Part shown: in pieces, positions 26,117 through 39,200 of the stretch
Layout of the letters: each line of letters begins with the position of its first letter
Numbering within the stretch: the stretch's first letter is position 1
Source: Zonotrichia leucophrys gambelii
Lineage: Eukaryota > Chordata > Aves > Passeriformes > Passerellidae
Direction: 5' to 3'
Assembly (NCBI RefSeq): GCF_028769735.1
Contig: NC_088178.1
Location: 26,805,357-26,869,356 of the forward strand
DNA length: 64,000 bases
The notes under the pieces: generated by a model
Seen by the model: the letters and a program-made list of their open reading frames with translations, nothing else
Databases searched by the model: none
Told to the model about the DNA's origin: nothing
Made by a program: the position numbers and the translations under genes

Positions 26117-26158
26117 GTTAAAAAGAAAACCAGAATATTGAATTACCTGTTGCAAAAG
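26117..26158 (+). repeat. Perfect 42-bp direct repeat, copy 1
   Basis: Starts GTTAAAAAGAAAACCAGAAT and ends TTACCTGTTGCAAAAG. It is identical at all 42 positions to 30944-30985. Flanking bases on both sides differ completely from the second copy. No known element is recognised in it. Confidence 0.95.
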
Positions 26159-29100
26159 TGATTTGGTCACTCCCACCAAAGAGTGGCAGAGCAGGATGGA
26201 AATTCAGCTTTCTTGGCACTCTTTATTATTGGGTGTGTTTGAGCAGCTCCATCAACAAACTGAAAGATTCATTATAGGCAAACCATCATAAAATACTCTA
26301 GACTCAGTATTTAGGAGAAAAATATTTCTCCAATCTCAGAGGAAAACTAAAATCTCCACTAACAGTTTTGTTTATCTTGCCAAAGTACATATCACAGTAT
26401 TTTACATAAGGTCCAAAACTGTTAAACAACTCTTAATTCAAAATAGTTCTAATACTCTAATAACTAATAATTCCAATATAATCCAATAACTGTACCAACT
26501 GCAACTCACATTACAGATGGGGAACTACCTTAAGATATGGAAATTATGTATAGTGAAATTTAAAAGCAAACATTTGCATGCACAGATAGATTCCAGCCTC
26601 ATCTTCCACATTCCAGGTATTTACAGCCAAGGATACATAGGTCACATCTGACAAACTGTAAAGTCAAAGGCCCATCTGTAAATGCCAAAATGTTACTCAC
26701 TGTGGTGGATGGAATTTAGGTACCTCTTGCCAGGATTCAGAGTAGCAATCACAAATATCAACCCAGTTTTATGAGTATTTTCTATTAAGAAGTTACTTAC
26801 TTGCATTATAGTGATTGTATACATAGTAAATAGTATATTTATGATATTTATTATTAATATAATATAGTAAATATTGTATTTCTTATTTCCTTCTAAGTAA
26901 ATAAGAAGCCTTTTTTTTCATAAGCAAAGGGTATGAGAAAATGTAAAAATGTAACAAAACAATCCACTCTGTCTGTTTAGGGAAATTTACACCCAGACCT
27001 AGGAAACAGGAATTCTGTTGTGTGAACAGAACGAAGTCAGAGCCCAAAGCAGGCAGGGCAGGCTGTGAGAAGGGAGCCCTGACAGGGCAGGGCAGGCTTG
27101 GACAGAGGCCTGGGAAGCAGAGCTGGCACAGTTGGCACCCGAGCACCACTCCTGCTGCCTGCATTAAAGGGCATCTGGGTACAGCTACAAAGGGCAGAAA
27201 TGCAGCTCTCCATGGTAATAGACAGCAATTTGGATATGCCTCTACAGTCATTTCATGAAACCTTTTCTGATGTAATGAAATGAAAAGTGAAATTCACTGA
27301 ATTAAACAGATGAGAAAATCTAAGTTAACACTGACAAAATACAGAACTGAAAAATATAATATTTTCAAAAACAAAATATTTTTCTCATGCCTTTAGACCA
27401 TTAGATCTTGTGTATAACTACAGACAATATAAATCCTTCCATGATAACAAAGCTTTACACCCTTTAAAATAAAACACAGCCCATCATAAATGGAACTTCT
27501 TCGATGGCAAGTACAACTCAAATGCTCCCTGAATGAACCTCCAAAACTTATCAAGCTTCATCAACTCAGAGGGCAAATAACCACAGGTTACTGGAGAGCT
27601 AAACTTGTCAGAAACTGCCTAAAAAGAGACAATCCAATTGTCACTGGAAGCAATTAATACATTCCTCAGGTCACTTCATGCCAGGTGCTAACAGATCTCA
27701 GAACACACTGGCACGACACTCCAATGTTTGCCAATATTTGTGCTTCAGAAACTTTGAATTCTACCCAACTGTAAAAATGCCACAGTACAACTGATCTGTG
27801 CTGATCATGAAACTCTCACAGAGTATTCTCATTTCAAAAACAAAGTAAGATTGGGGGAAATTCTGGTTTTGGTAGAAGTGAATTTTCAACGGATTACTGG
27901 CAATTCCAGAGCAGGGACAGAGCATTCACAAGCATCTGCTAAATAAAGTTTTTCCCTCCAGCACAGACACTGGCATTAGCTGGAGGCAAAGACATTAAAT
28001 TTCAGCATGATCTTGGCTATTCTTTGAAGATTTTAGTGGATAAAAACAATTCCTGATAATAAAGACAAAGGGCCAAAGCAACTTGTATGAAAGCTATTAT
28101 GAAGTGCACTAAAGGCAGCAAGCACAATATACTGTACATTTCCTGATACACCTCATCTGTTTTGACAGTTTTATACTTATTATACTAATTTTATATTTGG
28201 ATCCTTAAGCTCTTCAGACATTTTGGTTTTTCTTTCCTCTGGGCACAGTAAGACAGGGACCTGATAGGGACCAGCAGAGACCTTGTTCTGACAAGTATTT
28301 CTGCAGAAAAAAAATGGGAACATGCATTCAGATCTATCTTCAGACAGCCAAAATGGCTTCTAGAATTTTTATTTTATATTAAGTTAACTTAAATTGCAAT
28401 CCACAGATATAATACTGCCTTGAGTTCCACAACTACCCTCCCAAATAATCATAATAATTATAATTTCCCTCAAATAATAAGGGAAAAATCTAGAACCATC
28501 AAGTGTGTTTAACAGACAAAAGGAAACACTGTTGAAGATGAGGAAGATCAGATATGAGGAGATGCTATAGACCAGCTGTTCCCAGAGTGCCTGAAATTAA
28601 CAGCTGGCAGACAATTGTTGGGGTTTCCCACACAACATGTCAAAAACATTCCCATGTACAAGCTTATAGTGCTAATGACAAGCAAAACATCTCCATTTAA
28701 AGGCATTTTGTTTGTTTCAAAATAACATGACACTGATACTTAGGATTTTTTTTCCCCTGCTGAACTCCTGCTCTGAACAAAGTACAGCCCACATCCCTTC
28801 TGAGGCTGCTTTTCTCCATTTCCAACGGGAAAGCTCAGTTTTGGCCTCACTGGGACACAGCTCCTTGAAATAATGGAGTTTACTGCTAGGGATGGGCAGT
28901 AATTTATCTTCTTGCATTTGGCAGGAGCAGATTTCACTAAAGGCTATCAGAGGCTGGTTTTAGCCTGAAATTGCCTAAAAATGCTTAACTAAATCAGTTT
29001 ATTAACAAACAATATGCTTTACATTTAACTGTCCCAGTGACAAATAAAGTCATTGCTCAAGTGGCAAACCCTCAAAATGAACAAACATGCTGAGTTTCAG

Positions 29101-30943
29101 AAATGTTTGGGTTTTTTTCAAGGTAGTATCAAGCTACTTCTGTTTTCTCTCTAAGTTCAGTACCTTTTTATTTTGATGGCTCTGAAAGAATCACCAGGCA
29201 GAAACCCTTCAGCTCTGCTTTGAGTTATTTCTACTTCCAAGACAACCAGCACGAAACAGTAGCACAAATCCAAGAAGTGCAATTTCCATAGGATGTCACA
29301 CTTGCATGAGTAGCTGTTAATGCCAGCTGCAGCAGCCAGAATATGAATTTTCCCACTGCTAAAATTTTAGAAAGCAAAACATAAAAGTGAAGGCAGCTTT
29401 ATCATTACCTGCCTGTTCTCATTTCAGAAAGCTGGTTCCCCTTACCTTCTTTAAGTATCTACTAACAATTTTTTTCATTGCAGTTCATCTTGAAAATTAA
29501 TCATCATAAATTTAAAACCGTTTTCTTGCACATCTGTCAGGTTGGGAGTGCTATTTCATTTATTACAAGACCACATGACGCATCAGAGCTCAGTATTTGA
29601 ACATGACATATTTTCACTTTGTTGTGATACCACATTCGAAAATTGTTCCTATCAATCTTTCACTGGAGCCAAAACTTAACTGTCTTGTTCACTGAAACAT
29701 TAAATGCCAAGTCACACAGATGAATAAAAGCATTTGCAAGATGCAAACATTTGCAAAAGTTTCCTGTTGAAGGGGTTTGGAGAAGAGAATCCACCAAAGT
29801 GAGCGGAGCCTAGTCAGTATCAAAATAATGATCATTTATAATCAGCTTGGCCATCAGATCTCACTGAAACTTAAATGATTTCATTAACAGGCTGAACTTT
29901 AAGTAGAATTTTGGAAGTGTTTACAGCCCTGATTTCCAAACCGTTGTGCACCTGCCAGACTCAGCTCATGCACTGCTCCACACCCGAGGAGCCAAACCCC
30001 AAACAAACAGGCCAGGTACTTACAGTCCCCATAATGCATCATTTTCCCTCTAAACAGTGGCAGCAAACAGGCACCTCCAACACTGCACTACTTCCTTCTC
30101 TCATTCATGCCGATGTCACACCCAGGTTCTTTGATTCTGAAAGAGAAGCATTTCCCAGGTTCTGAGGACAGAGGTACCCTGGCCAATCCATCACGCTTTG
30201 TGTGCTAATGATAGACTCATGCAGACGAGGCAGCAGCAGCAGTCAGAGGCAGCAGGCATGAAAAGGAGTGAATCAACTGTCAGGGGTTGTGATCTGAAGG
30301 ACTGCAAGGCTGTGATTAGAATTTTCAATCAGGACTTCCACAATCCATCACGCTGCAAGGGAAAGGGAGGGGGACACACGTATTTCTTCATCAGCCCTTC
30401 CTGCTATGGGCAAAGCGAGTTCTGAGGCATTAAAAAAAGGGAATCTGAAAGTCTTATGCTCATAAGCAGGTGCTCTTCAGGGAGTGGAGAGTAAAGGATT
30501 TTCTGCAACTGCACAGCTACTATTTTTTGTCTGCACGCTCAAGATTATGTGCAGCACAGCCTTTGAGATTATGAGAATAAAACACAGCTCTTCCTCTCTC
30601 TCCTCTTACAGGTGCACTCACAGCTACCTGAGCAAAAAGTAACCCTGGAAACCTTTGTGTGTTGTCTTTGGGGATGTGAAAAGGAATAAAAACCTCCAGG
30701 AATCCTACATCAGAATTTGCTAACACGCTTGGTGAAACTTTAGAAAACAACAAGGCAGAGCTCTTCCTCTTTACAAGGAAAGGATTCTCATAAGCTGTAC
30801 AAAATCACCTGCAGCACTTGCCAGGAGGCATTCAGTCACATCCTCCAAATGTAAAAGAGACCAGCAAATTTACTGAGTGAACAAGATCACAGTACCAACC
30901 ATGTGGGCTAACGTTGTTTTCCTTGTGGTATTTGTTTGCCTTG
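26159..30943. other. Non-coding DNA between the 42-bp repeats
   Basis: Largely AT-rich; 26810-26890 is almost pure A/T. A moderate-GC patch at 27022-27180 gives overlapping frames on both strands, up to 122 codons on the minus strand, with low-complexity content. No gene, RNA or transposon was recognised. Confidence 0.5.
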
Positions 30944-30985
30944 GTTAAAAAGAAAACCAGAATATTGAATTACCTGTTGCAAAAG
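30944..30985 (+). repeat. Perfect 42-bp direct repeat, copy 2
   Basis: Identical to 26117-26158 in the same orientation, 4,827 bp away. Its right edge abuts a hairpin: GCCATTT at 30985-30991 pairs with AAATGGC at 30997-31003. Copy 1 lacks that hairpin. Confidence 0.95.
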
Positions 30986-33900
30986 CCATTTCTGTGAAAT
31001 GGCTTTCAATATTTAGGTTATTTCGCTGCTGCCTCTGACTCAGTGAAAAATTCAATTCCACAACTCAACAGGACCTGGAGCTGGGCTAGTCCTGCAGCCT
31101 CCCTTCTGAAACCATGGGAAACTCAAAAAAGCTCTGCAAGTATCTTGCTACTTCTTTCCTCTCCTTCCTCACCCACGAAATGCAGCCATTCTGTCTTTCT
31201 CCAGACAAGAATTTTGCAAAACTCATTCCCAAAGGGCATTTGCTGCCTCAGAGAACCTGCCCCTAAAAAAATGCCAGCCCATCAATCAGGAACTGGGTGT
31301 TGGAGGCTCAAAGGAAGTGTCCCAAGGTCTGTACTGATGTCACTACAGTTTTTGACTCAAAATCTAGATCCAAGTGACAAGCCAGGCAGACTAGACATTT
31401 ATTGAAATATATGAATGAAGCATTATTTTAAAAGGCAATTTTCATGTTAAACGATGAATAATGAGCAGTAAAGGCAGATCTTATTTACATAATTAATGTT
31501 TCAGTTATTGATATTCCTTCAGAGGGTCACTAGACATTTTTCTCCAAGTTAATTAATTAATAAAGCAACTCCTTTTATGTAGGTAATTGCAATCACTTCA
31601 ATACTCAAAGGCATGTAAAATATCTGGCTTTTTTTCTTTAATGTTGCAACCTGAGTGACACAATGATCATTTGCATAAATATAAACACTGAATGGGTCCA
31701 TTTAACTCCTGACTAGAAATAAAACCTTTGAAACTAATAGGAAAGAAATACATTAATTAGGCACAAACAAGGCAATCTGTGCAAGACTACCTTTTGTCCT
31801 TGCATCGCATCATATTTTCCCTAACAGAAATCTCAGCTCCAAGACATTGAACTGCTCATGGTGCAAACCTGTCCTCACTTTTAGCTGAAGACTGCTCTGA
31901 GGAGACAGAATAATTTGGGAAAGAACAGACTTTATGGAGAAACAAAGAGAAACTAGAAAGCTTTAAATGTTCAACATTGCACAGGCAACAGAAATTAAGA
32001 AATGCATTACCAAATCCTGCAAACAGGAGCCTGATGCTGCAAAAAATCTGTTACAGAAAGTCTTAAGTGCCCATGTAAGTCCCACTCTAGTCAGGTGAGA
32101 GCATTACTTTGCTCAGTAGCCAAAGTTTATTTGCTCTTACTTTATTTGCTCTTATCTTGCATCAGATCAGGCCTCAAAGGATCAGTGGATGCATTGCTTG
32201 AGGAAGGAGGGACAGCTGGGAGGTTGCAATTTTATCCCACATAATATTCTTAAATCACTAATAACTTGTACTCATCCCATTTCTATCTGTATCACCACAC
32301 ACTGCTGCCAAAAAAGCATTTTCAGGGGCAGATCCAAGTGCCCTCCCAAACCTGGGCTACACAGATTCCTCCAAAGCCAATTATTTGCTGTTAAAATTTC
32401 ATCTTGAATAATTGTGTGATTTGATGAATGAGAGAAAAGAGTAAAAAATGTTGATATTTGATCAGTGACACCACTGACTAGCTCATAACCAGAGTCACAT
32501 CATTCTGCTATTTCCTAATCAGAAAACTGCAAGTGTCTCCACTATCAAGCATTCTGAAACATAATTTGGGATTTTTTTTCCTGTTTGATACAGTGCCTAA
32601 CACCATGGGGGAAAATGAAGGCAAGGAGGGCTCCAATCCACCTCCACAGTTCTGGGGAATGGGATAGCAATAGAGATAATAAATGTTATTATTTGTATTA
32701 TCCACTCATCTGCACCATATCAGCTGCTAAAACCTTGCAAATATTCCTGACACCATCAAGAGCCATTTCAACCTGATTTCAGACTGTAAATCTCATATCT
32801 GATCTCCATCCAAGAGATTATAACAAAATGTGAAATAACCTAAATATTGAAAGCCATTTCACAGAAAGTGGAAATGGATACTGTAGGGAAAAACACATTC
32901 CAGGCTTGCAAATTCCCTCTTTCATGAAATCCTTCTCCATATCCTTCCAGGGAACTATTTGATATCTCTCTCTCTCAGTGTTTTTAACCACTGCAGATCT
33001 GTTCAGAGCCAGTGGCTGGTTGTGCTTTCAACTGGTGGCTCCCATTCCAACCAGGCAGCACTGAGCAGGTTATGAATAAACCACTCAGGTTTTCTTTTCT
33101 GTGTTTCTCAGTAATTACTCACAGCCACTGAGCACAACAGAGTTCTGCTCCTTCAGGGCTCCGCTTCCAAGGGATCGATGTGCTGCAAACAGAGGCACTA
33201 CAGGGCTTAATAGCAAGTTTTAAGTGCTCCTCACAAGGCAAGAGTCTCCTGGACAGCCTTCCTGCAGGTACCCAGGAGCTAAAGAGCTGCTCTTAGTGCA
33301 AATTGGTGCCTTTTGGCCAAAATCACACTGTCCTAAACACAAAGAAGCGACAACGGACACATCCAAGACAAGATAGAAATGAAATTCCAGATTAACAAAA
33401 CTCCATTAAATCAACTTAGCAATTCCATCTCCACGGATAACAATTTGGCTTGCAGTGGTGGGCTAAATAATGCAGTTGAACACATTAAGAATAGATCTGT
33501 ATTCAGGCTGAATGGACTGTTAGCTCAGGAATAAAAGACAGGAGGGAAAAGAAATGCTGAAGTAGCTATATTCTGCCCACAGCACATTTTTTCTTCTCCT
33601 TCATCTTCCAAAACTATCATGCTCATACATCTATCAACATATCATACACTCTCCCTGTGAAAGAGACAAAATAGGCCTCAAATTCTGCGTCTTAATGGGC
33701 ACCATCAAAAGAAATATCAATTCATCTGGATGCATAAACCATCCGGAAATCAGTGTAATCAAAAAGTGGGGCTTCTTCTTTGCCATCCAGTCTCTGCAAT
33801 AGCAAGGGCTGCTTTTATATTTGATTATTTTATCCTGCAGCTACCTTCACTTCCCCTGAGTGCATTTAGCAGCAAACCCAGAGATTCCTCCTCTGACCAA

Positions 33901-36786
33901 GAGGCAAGTCCCCCTCTCTCTCCCTGCAGTCAGAGTTTCAGTTTTTCATGAGACAGTAAAAACTTCCTCTATTGTCAGCACTAAAAGCTTCTCCTAAAGT
34001 AGTTCTTTCTCTGTGTAGCCACATTTTTTCATCAAATTTTAGTGCATGCATTTTATGAAAGTGTCTGACAACCTCAGGATTTAGGTTAGAAAAAGAAGAT
34101 GAAATGTAGGCTAGGCTACAGGGGGCTTTCTAGGGAATACCCCACAAAATCAGTCTCCTGAGAGCTAAGGTATCTTCCTTGCTACAAAAGCAGGAATTGT
34201 TGAGAACAGATTTTCAGCGGGCTCTGGAGGTTTAAAATCTTAGAAAGACCTAATTTCTTTCAAAACTATCTGCTGGTTTTCTCTGGATTTTATATCTGTA
34301 TGAGTTCAGATGGAATAGAGAAGGAATTATACAGCATTAGCAAAAAACTTAAGTTGAATTTTCTATCTCCTGTAAACATCATCTAATGCTGTCAGGCCTG
34401 CTATAGAATATTTATTGTTTTGACTATCTAAAAAGAATTATTTTTTCCAGATTAAAACCAGCACTTCAAGGAGGACATAAAATTACATTATTTCTATTGC
34501 CTCAAAGTAGGCAATGAAAACTTTAATGTATCTGTTCCTATCTCAGGCATACCTATGAACATTTTTAAAGCACAGATATAATATTCCACCAATGTTTTTA
34601 CTACTATTTTTGCTCAAGTTAAGTTATATTTTTAACTCCAAAAGGGATCCATTTGCACAGATTTCTACATCACCTGCCCTGTTCTAATTCTTTGGGTCCA
34701 CTTTAAACATTCTGCAATGCCAGAATCCTGAACACAGTTACTTCACAAATATGAATAGCAACTTGAAAATAAAGAATTCCTAACACCCTGCCTTTTAATG
34801 CTTCATATCCCTTCTTTTGTGAGGAAAACCCTGTAAGTGAAAGGATTCCTTTGTGCTGCCTTTTCAGGGCATGCTGAGCATCACACACTTCCCAAAGCCT
34901 GCGTGCAGTGAGGGTGACAAGACACACTCCAGGTTTTTATTTTTTTTCCTTTCTCAAGATTTCAGTGTTTATGTGTGACCTCCAGTGTTTAACTGATGAC
35001 TATTCAGCACATCACTTACAAAAAACAGCCATTCTCATTTCCTTTACACTCCTCCTCGCAGAAATAAATCAGCATCCTGAGTGATGGGAACACTTAGCTG
35101 CCAGTCACTCTGCTTTGTACCCTCGCTGCTCCCACCAGCCTGGGAGAGATGCAGAGATGCAGGGAAGTGATTAAATTGTAACACGGAGCCCCGAGAGCAA
35201 TAACTAAGTGAGCAGTTATAAACAAATAACACAGTTCTTCATAATTCAGTAAAATGCATTATCTGATGCTGTGTGTGGCTCTGCAAGCCAGTCAAAGCAG
35301 CAGTGGTTTTTTGCTAATGCAATAATGTTACTGCTTAATGGTGGAAAGCACAGGAGAGCAATACATGGCCTACAAATAAGAGTAAAATGTGCAAGCTTAA
35401 CAATACAAGTTTATCTTCCTTATGAATTACCTAGGCAGTGCTTTTATCATATGAGATCCATTGTTTCCTGATCTGCAAATTACTTCCTGAATCTATTAAC
35501 TGTAAAGGCAGAAATGTATTTTTCGGTCTTGCCCTCAGAAAAAAAAAAGAAAATCACAATAAATCAGTGTAAGCAGGTGAGACTGAACTGGTAACAAGTC
35601 CAAGGTATTTCAAGTGTGCAATCCCTGGCTCCCCAGAACACTGAAGGATTTTTTTTAAGGTGGGAGCACAGAGATGAAAGGATTTAAGAGTAAATTATCC
35701 AATGATAGTACAATTCTGGAGCATTACCATGCGTGTGAAGGATTATTAAAGATCAGGTAGGATTTTTCCAGCCTAACTTCAGTCACCTCCAGGGAAACGA
35801 ATTCTGCAACGCTCCACAGGAAATAAAGAACAACCTGAGTATATTAAAAGACTCATGGATATAATTCCATGAACTACAAGCTTTCTTTGTAACTCAAGTA
35901 CCTCGAAGTGCTCAACACTTTTATCACAGTCCTTGAGTTTTATGTGTCTTTGAAGGATGACATTTCCACTCCCTCAATTGGCATCTGCATATCTTGAATT
36001 CTCTAATAAAGGCCCAAAAACAGTAATATTGTATTTACACATCTTCCACCCCCTAAATTCCAAAACCTCAAACTCATTTACCTAGAGAAAATCCTCCAGA
36101 CATGTACAGCCATTAAGCACACCATGATTATCATGAGGAAGATCAGAAGCCAAACACCAGTGCAGTTTCAGTTCTTCTCTCCCCCATTAACAAGAGTCAA
36201 GAGAACTCTTGGTATCAGTGACCCTCATGCTCTGTCTCACAGGAGACATCAGATAAAGCACATTTTATATTGGCTGAACCAACAGTTCCAGAGTACCTCA
36301 GTGAGAACATAATCTGCACAAAATCCACTCTTCGAGTTACCCTTACATCTTTGATCTCAAGGTCTAAAATTTCACCAAAATTTTGAGCAGTTTATTTATG
36401 ATGTAGCTATCAACAGTAAGATTGCTAAATAACTCCCTTCAAATAAATTACTTATTTACACTTTCTCTACTCAAAGCCAGGGTAGGAAGCACCACCTGTG
36501 GATAAGGTTGGCTGACACTTCTCACTGCCTTTAATCACTTTAAAGCTTTGCCAGATTTTTAAATGTTCAGGCTACAATTCTACATGTCTACATGCTTTGG
36601 GGTGATTTTCAGGATATGAGGGATGAATAGGTTGAATCGCTTCCAAAATTTAGCCTGTAGGGAAATACTGTGTTTTGGCCACATTAAATAATCATTACAA
36701 ACTTATATCTGAAAAGTTTGCTGAGTTTTGAAACTGGGAGTAGGATTCTGTCTTCATATCACAGATCTGGTTTTCTTGCTAATACT
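30986..36786. other. Non-coding DNA, nothing recognised
   Basis: About 5.8 kb of AT-rich sequence without recognisable genes, RNA genes or transposons. The longest frame is 120 codons (31043-31405, plus) with no domain. TTAATTAATTAATAAA lies near 31549, a simple AT word. No exon signal stands out. Confidence 0.5.
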
Positions 36787-36925
36787 AAAAAAAAAAAAAA
36801 AACAACAACAACAACCCCCCCCCCAAAAAAAACCCCAAACCAAAAAAGAAGCCAACAAACAGACAAAAAAAAAGCCACAAACCAAAAATCCCAAGTCCAA
36901 AACTACTTAAAATTAAAAAATGAGA
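36787..36925. repeat. A/C-rich low-complexity tract
   Basis: A 16-A run is followed by (CAA)n, a 10-C run at 36815-36824, and a long A/C-rich stretch (ACCCCAAACC, ACAAACAGAC, AAAAATCCC) with very few T. The Lys/Gln/Thr/Pro-rich frames across it are compositional artefacts. Confidence 0.9.
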
Positions 36926-39108
36926 TTTTACATTTGTCCAGGATGAGCCCTTTATACAAAATTCCCTCTATGCTATCACCCCTCCTGCAGCCTCCAGAAG
37001 GAACTAAAATGTGCATTCACATTCCTGTAAACACTGTCCTGGAAAATGGACTATTTCTTTAATTACTGCTTTGAACTGAAATTACACAGAGCAGTGGAAG
37101 TGACAGCAAGAGGTTCATCTTTCCATCAAGGCACCCAGCAAGCTGCTGAGTCTGAATGCATAAAACAGACGAGTCAGAGCAGAGAAAAAAGGGATTGACT
37201 CTGACATGAAGCCTTGTATCACAAGAAGCAGAAGAGAGGAATTTGTGAGAGCTGTTTAATAATGGAGGACTTGGGAGGTTCAGTCTGGGAGTCAAGATGT
37301 GAAAACAGCTTTGTGGGAGGGGGAGCCTCAGGGTGGATGGAGACAATCATTTATGAGAGAGGAGCTGCAGCCAGATCTGGAGCCATGAGGAAAGGAGAGG
37401 GATCAGCAAACTGGGATTAAGAACTCACACAAAGAGCTGGCACCTCATCTGCCTCTGTTTAAGGTCATAAAAAGCACAGAAGCTGCTGTCACAGCTATTC
37501 AATTAAACAAAATAGTGTAGGTCCACCAAAGAAAACCTGGTCTTGATGACACACCTGGATCTCAACACACCAGGACTTGATGTTCCTCCCCACAAAAGGA
37601 GTTGTGTCTTCCTTACTATATTAAAAGCAAGATCATCCTACCATTACTGCTGTACTTCTTGTTGAATATCATTCTCTGAATTATTCCAAATACTTAATTT
37701 CATTAGATGGATTTTCTAAGAAGACATAAATTAGGGCAATATGGTTCATAATATTTTCACTTCCTTTCCCTGTAACCCATTTCACTAGTTTTACACTTCA
37801 TCAATTTAAGCATTATGGTTAATAGGTAACATTTAATTCTGTCAAAGGAGGAAAAAAATCCAAGTGTCTCATTAGGAGGCTCTGATGGCCATTTCAGAAA
37901 GTAATGCTACATTTTCTACCTAAGTCCAACAGAGATGAAGACACTGAAGTTGGAAGCACATGCAGATCTTACAGATTTCTGTGCAGGGCAAAAGCTTTTT
38001 TACTGCTCACTTGGGCACGAGGAAAAGTGGATCCCTGGGGGACAGAATTCCTGTGAGATTTACAGCTACACAACAGCACTGAAAAGCACTAAACCAGAGC
38101 TCAAAAACATCTGGTTTACCACAGCTAAAAACTAAAGGCAAGCAACGTTTTATTTATGTTAAGCACAACACCTTCCTACATGCCTATCAACAGTAATATA
38201 TGAACAGTATCTAATGGCAGGAACAGCATCTCTGACTAACTCCAGGAAAAATATCAGTAAAGCCATTTTCTACTCAATACTATTCACTGAGATGTGGCAA
38301 TAATCTTTCAAACATCAACAGGTGCCAGAATATCACACAAGAACAAGAAACAGGTGAAAAAGCTTTCACAAAATATAAAGATTGAATTCTCTACTACACA
38401 CAGTCTGACTTACAGTCATTGCAAAAATTCACAAGGAGCTGTTTTGAAAATCTTTGTGAACATGTGTGAACTCCACTTCTCCAAAACAAGCAAGACACAT
38501 TTCTGTCACATGCTAAGAATTCTTCTACAGGTGGTGTTAGTGCCTTAAAAGCCTCAGTGATCAATCAGAATTATCACAGGAGGGGATTCAGAGTCATGTC
38601 AGGTTTTTGAATGACAGAAGCACGCCAGGCTTTGTACTACAAAAAGTGTTCAAAAATAGAATACATAACCTAATCATCTACTCACACTCCCGAAGAAGTA
38701 GGCCAGCAGATAAAAAAACCTTTCAAAAAACTGACAATTAAAATGTGTCCCACTCCAGTTTATTAACACATCATTAGACTGTTTCACAAGTTGCTGTTAA
38801 ATATAAAATTATTCAGTGGATAAAAGGGAGGCTGTGAGTAGTAACACATTGTACCTGTAACAGCAGCTGTTTCTCTTCTGCACCCTGACTCTTCCCTGAG
38901 CTGCTTTTCCACTGTAATTTTTAAATTTTGGGTACACTCTAACACAGTTCCTAAGGCTACAAGCACAAAATGTAATAGGGCTTTAAAAAGACAACCTTTG
39001 GCATGTGAGATTTGAGGTGGGAGGGTTGTAACACTCTTTAATAGTGCCAAAACTCAGGATTTCTCTTCCCACACGTGATCCACAGCACAGGTAGGCCGTG
39101 GTGCTGTA
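36926..39108. other. Non-coding DNA, nothing recognised
   Basis: No recognisable gene or repeat. Open frames are 60-95 codons only. Confidence 0.55.
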
Positions 39109-39200
39109 GGAGTGAGTGCAGAGGAAGCACCAGGGTGATGAGAGGGATGGAGCAGCTCTGCTGGGAGGAAAGGCTGAGACAGCTGGGACTGAGAGGAGAA
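39109..39200 (+). mobile_element. CR1 LINE internal fragment
   Basis: GAGTGAGTGCAGAGGAAGC, then CACCAGGGTGATGAGAGGGA, then TGGAGCAGCTCTGCTGGGAG, then GAAAGGCTGAGACAGCTGGG matches the stretch of CR1 upstream of its 3' tail (GAGAGGGATGGAGCA…GAAAGGCTGAGAGAGCTGGGACT-like). Both ends are truncated, and the characteristic 3' terminus is absent. Confidence 0.8.
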
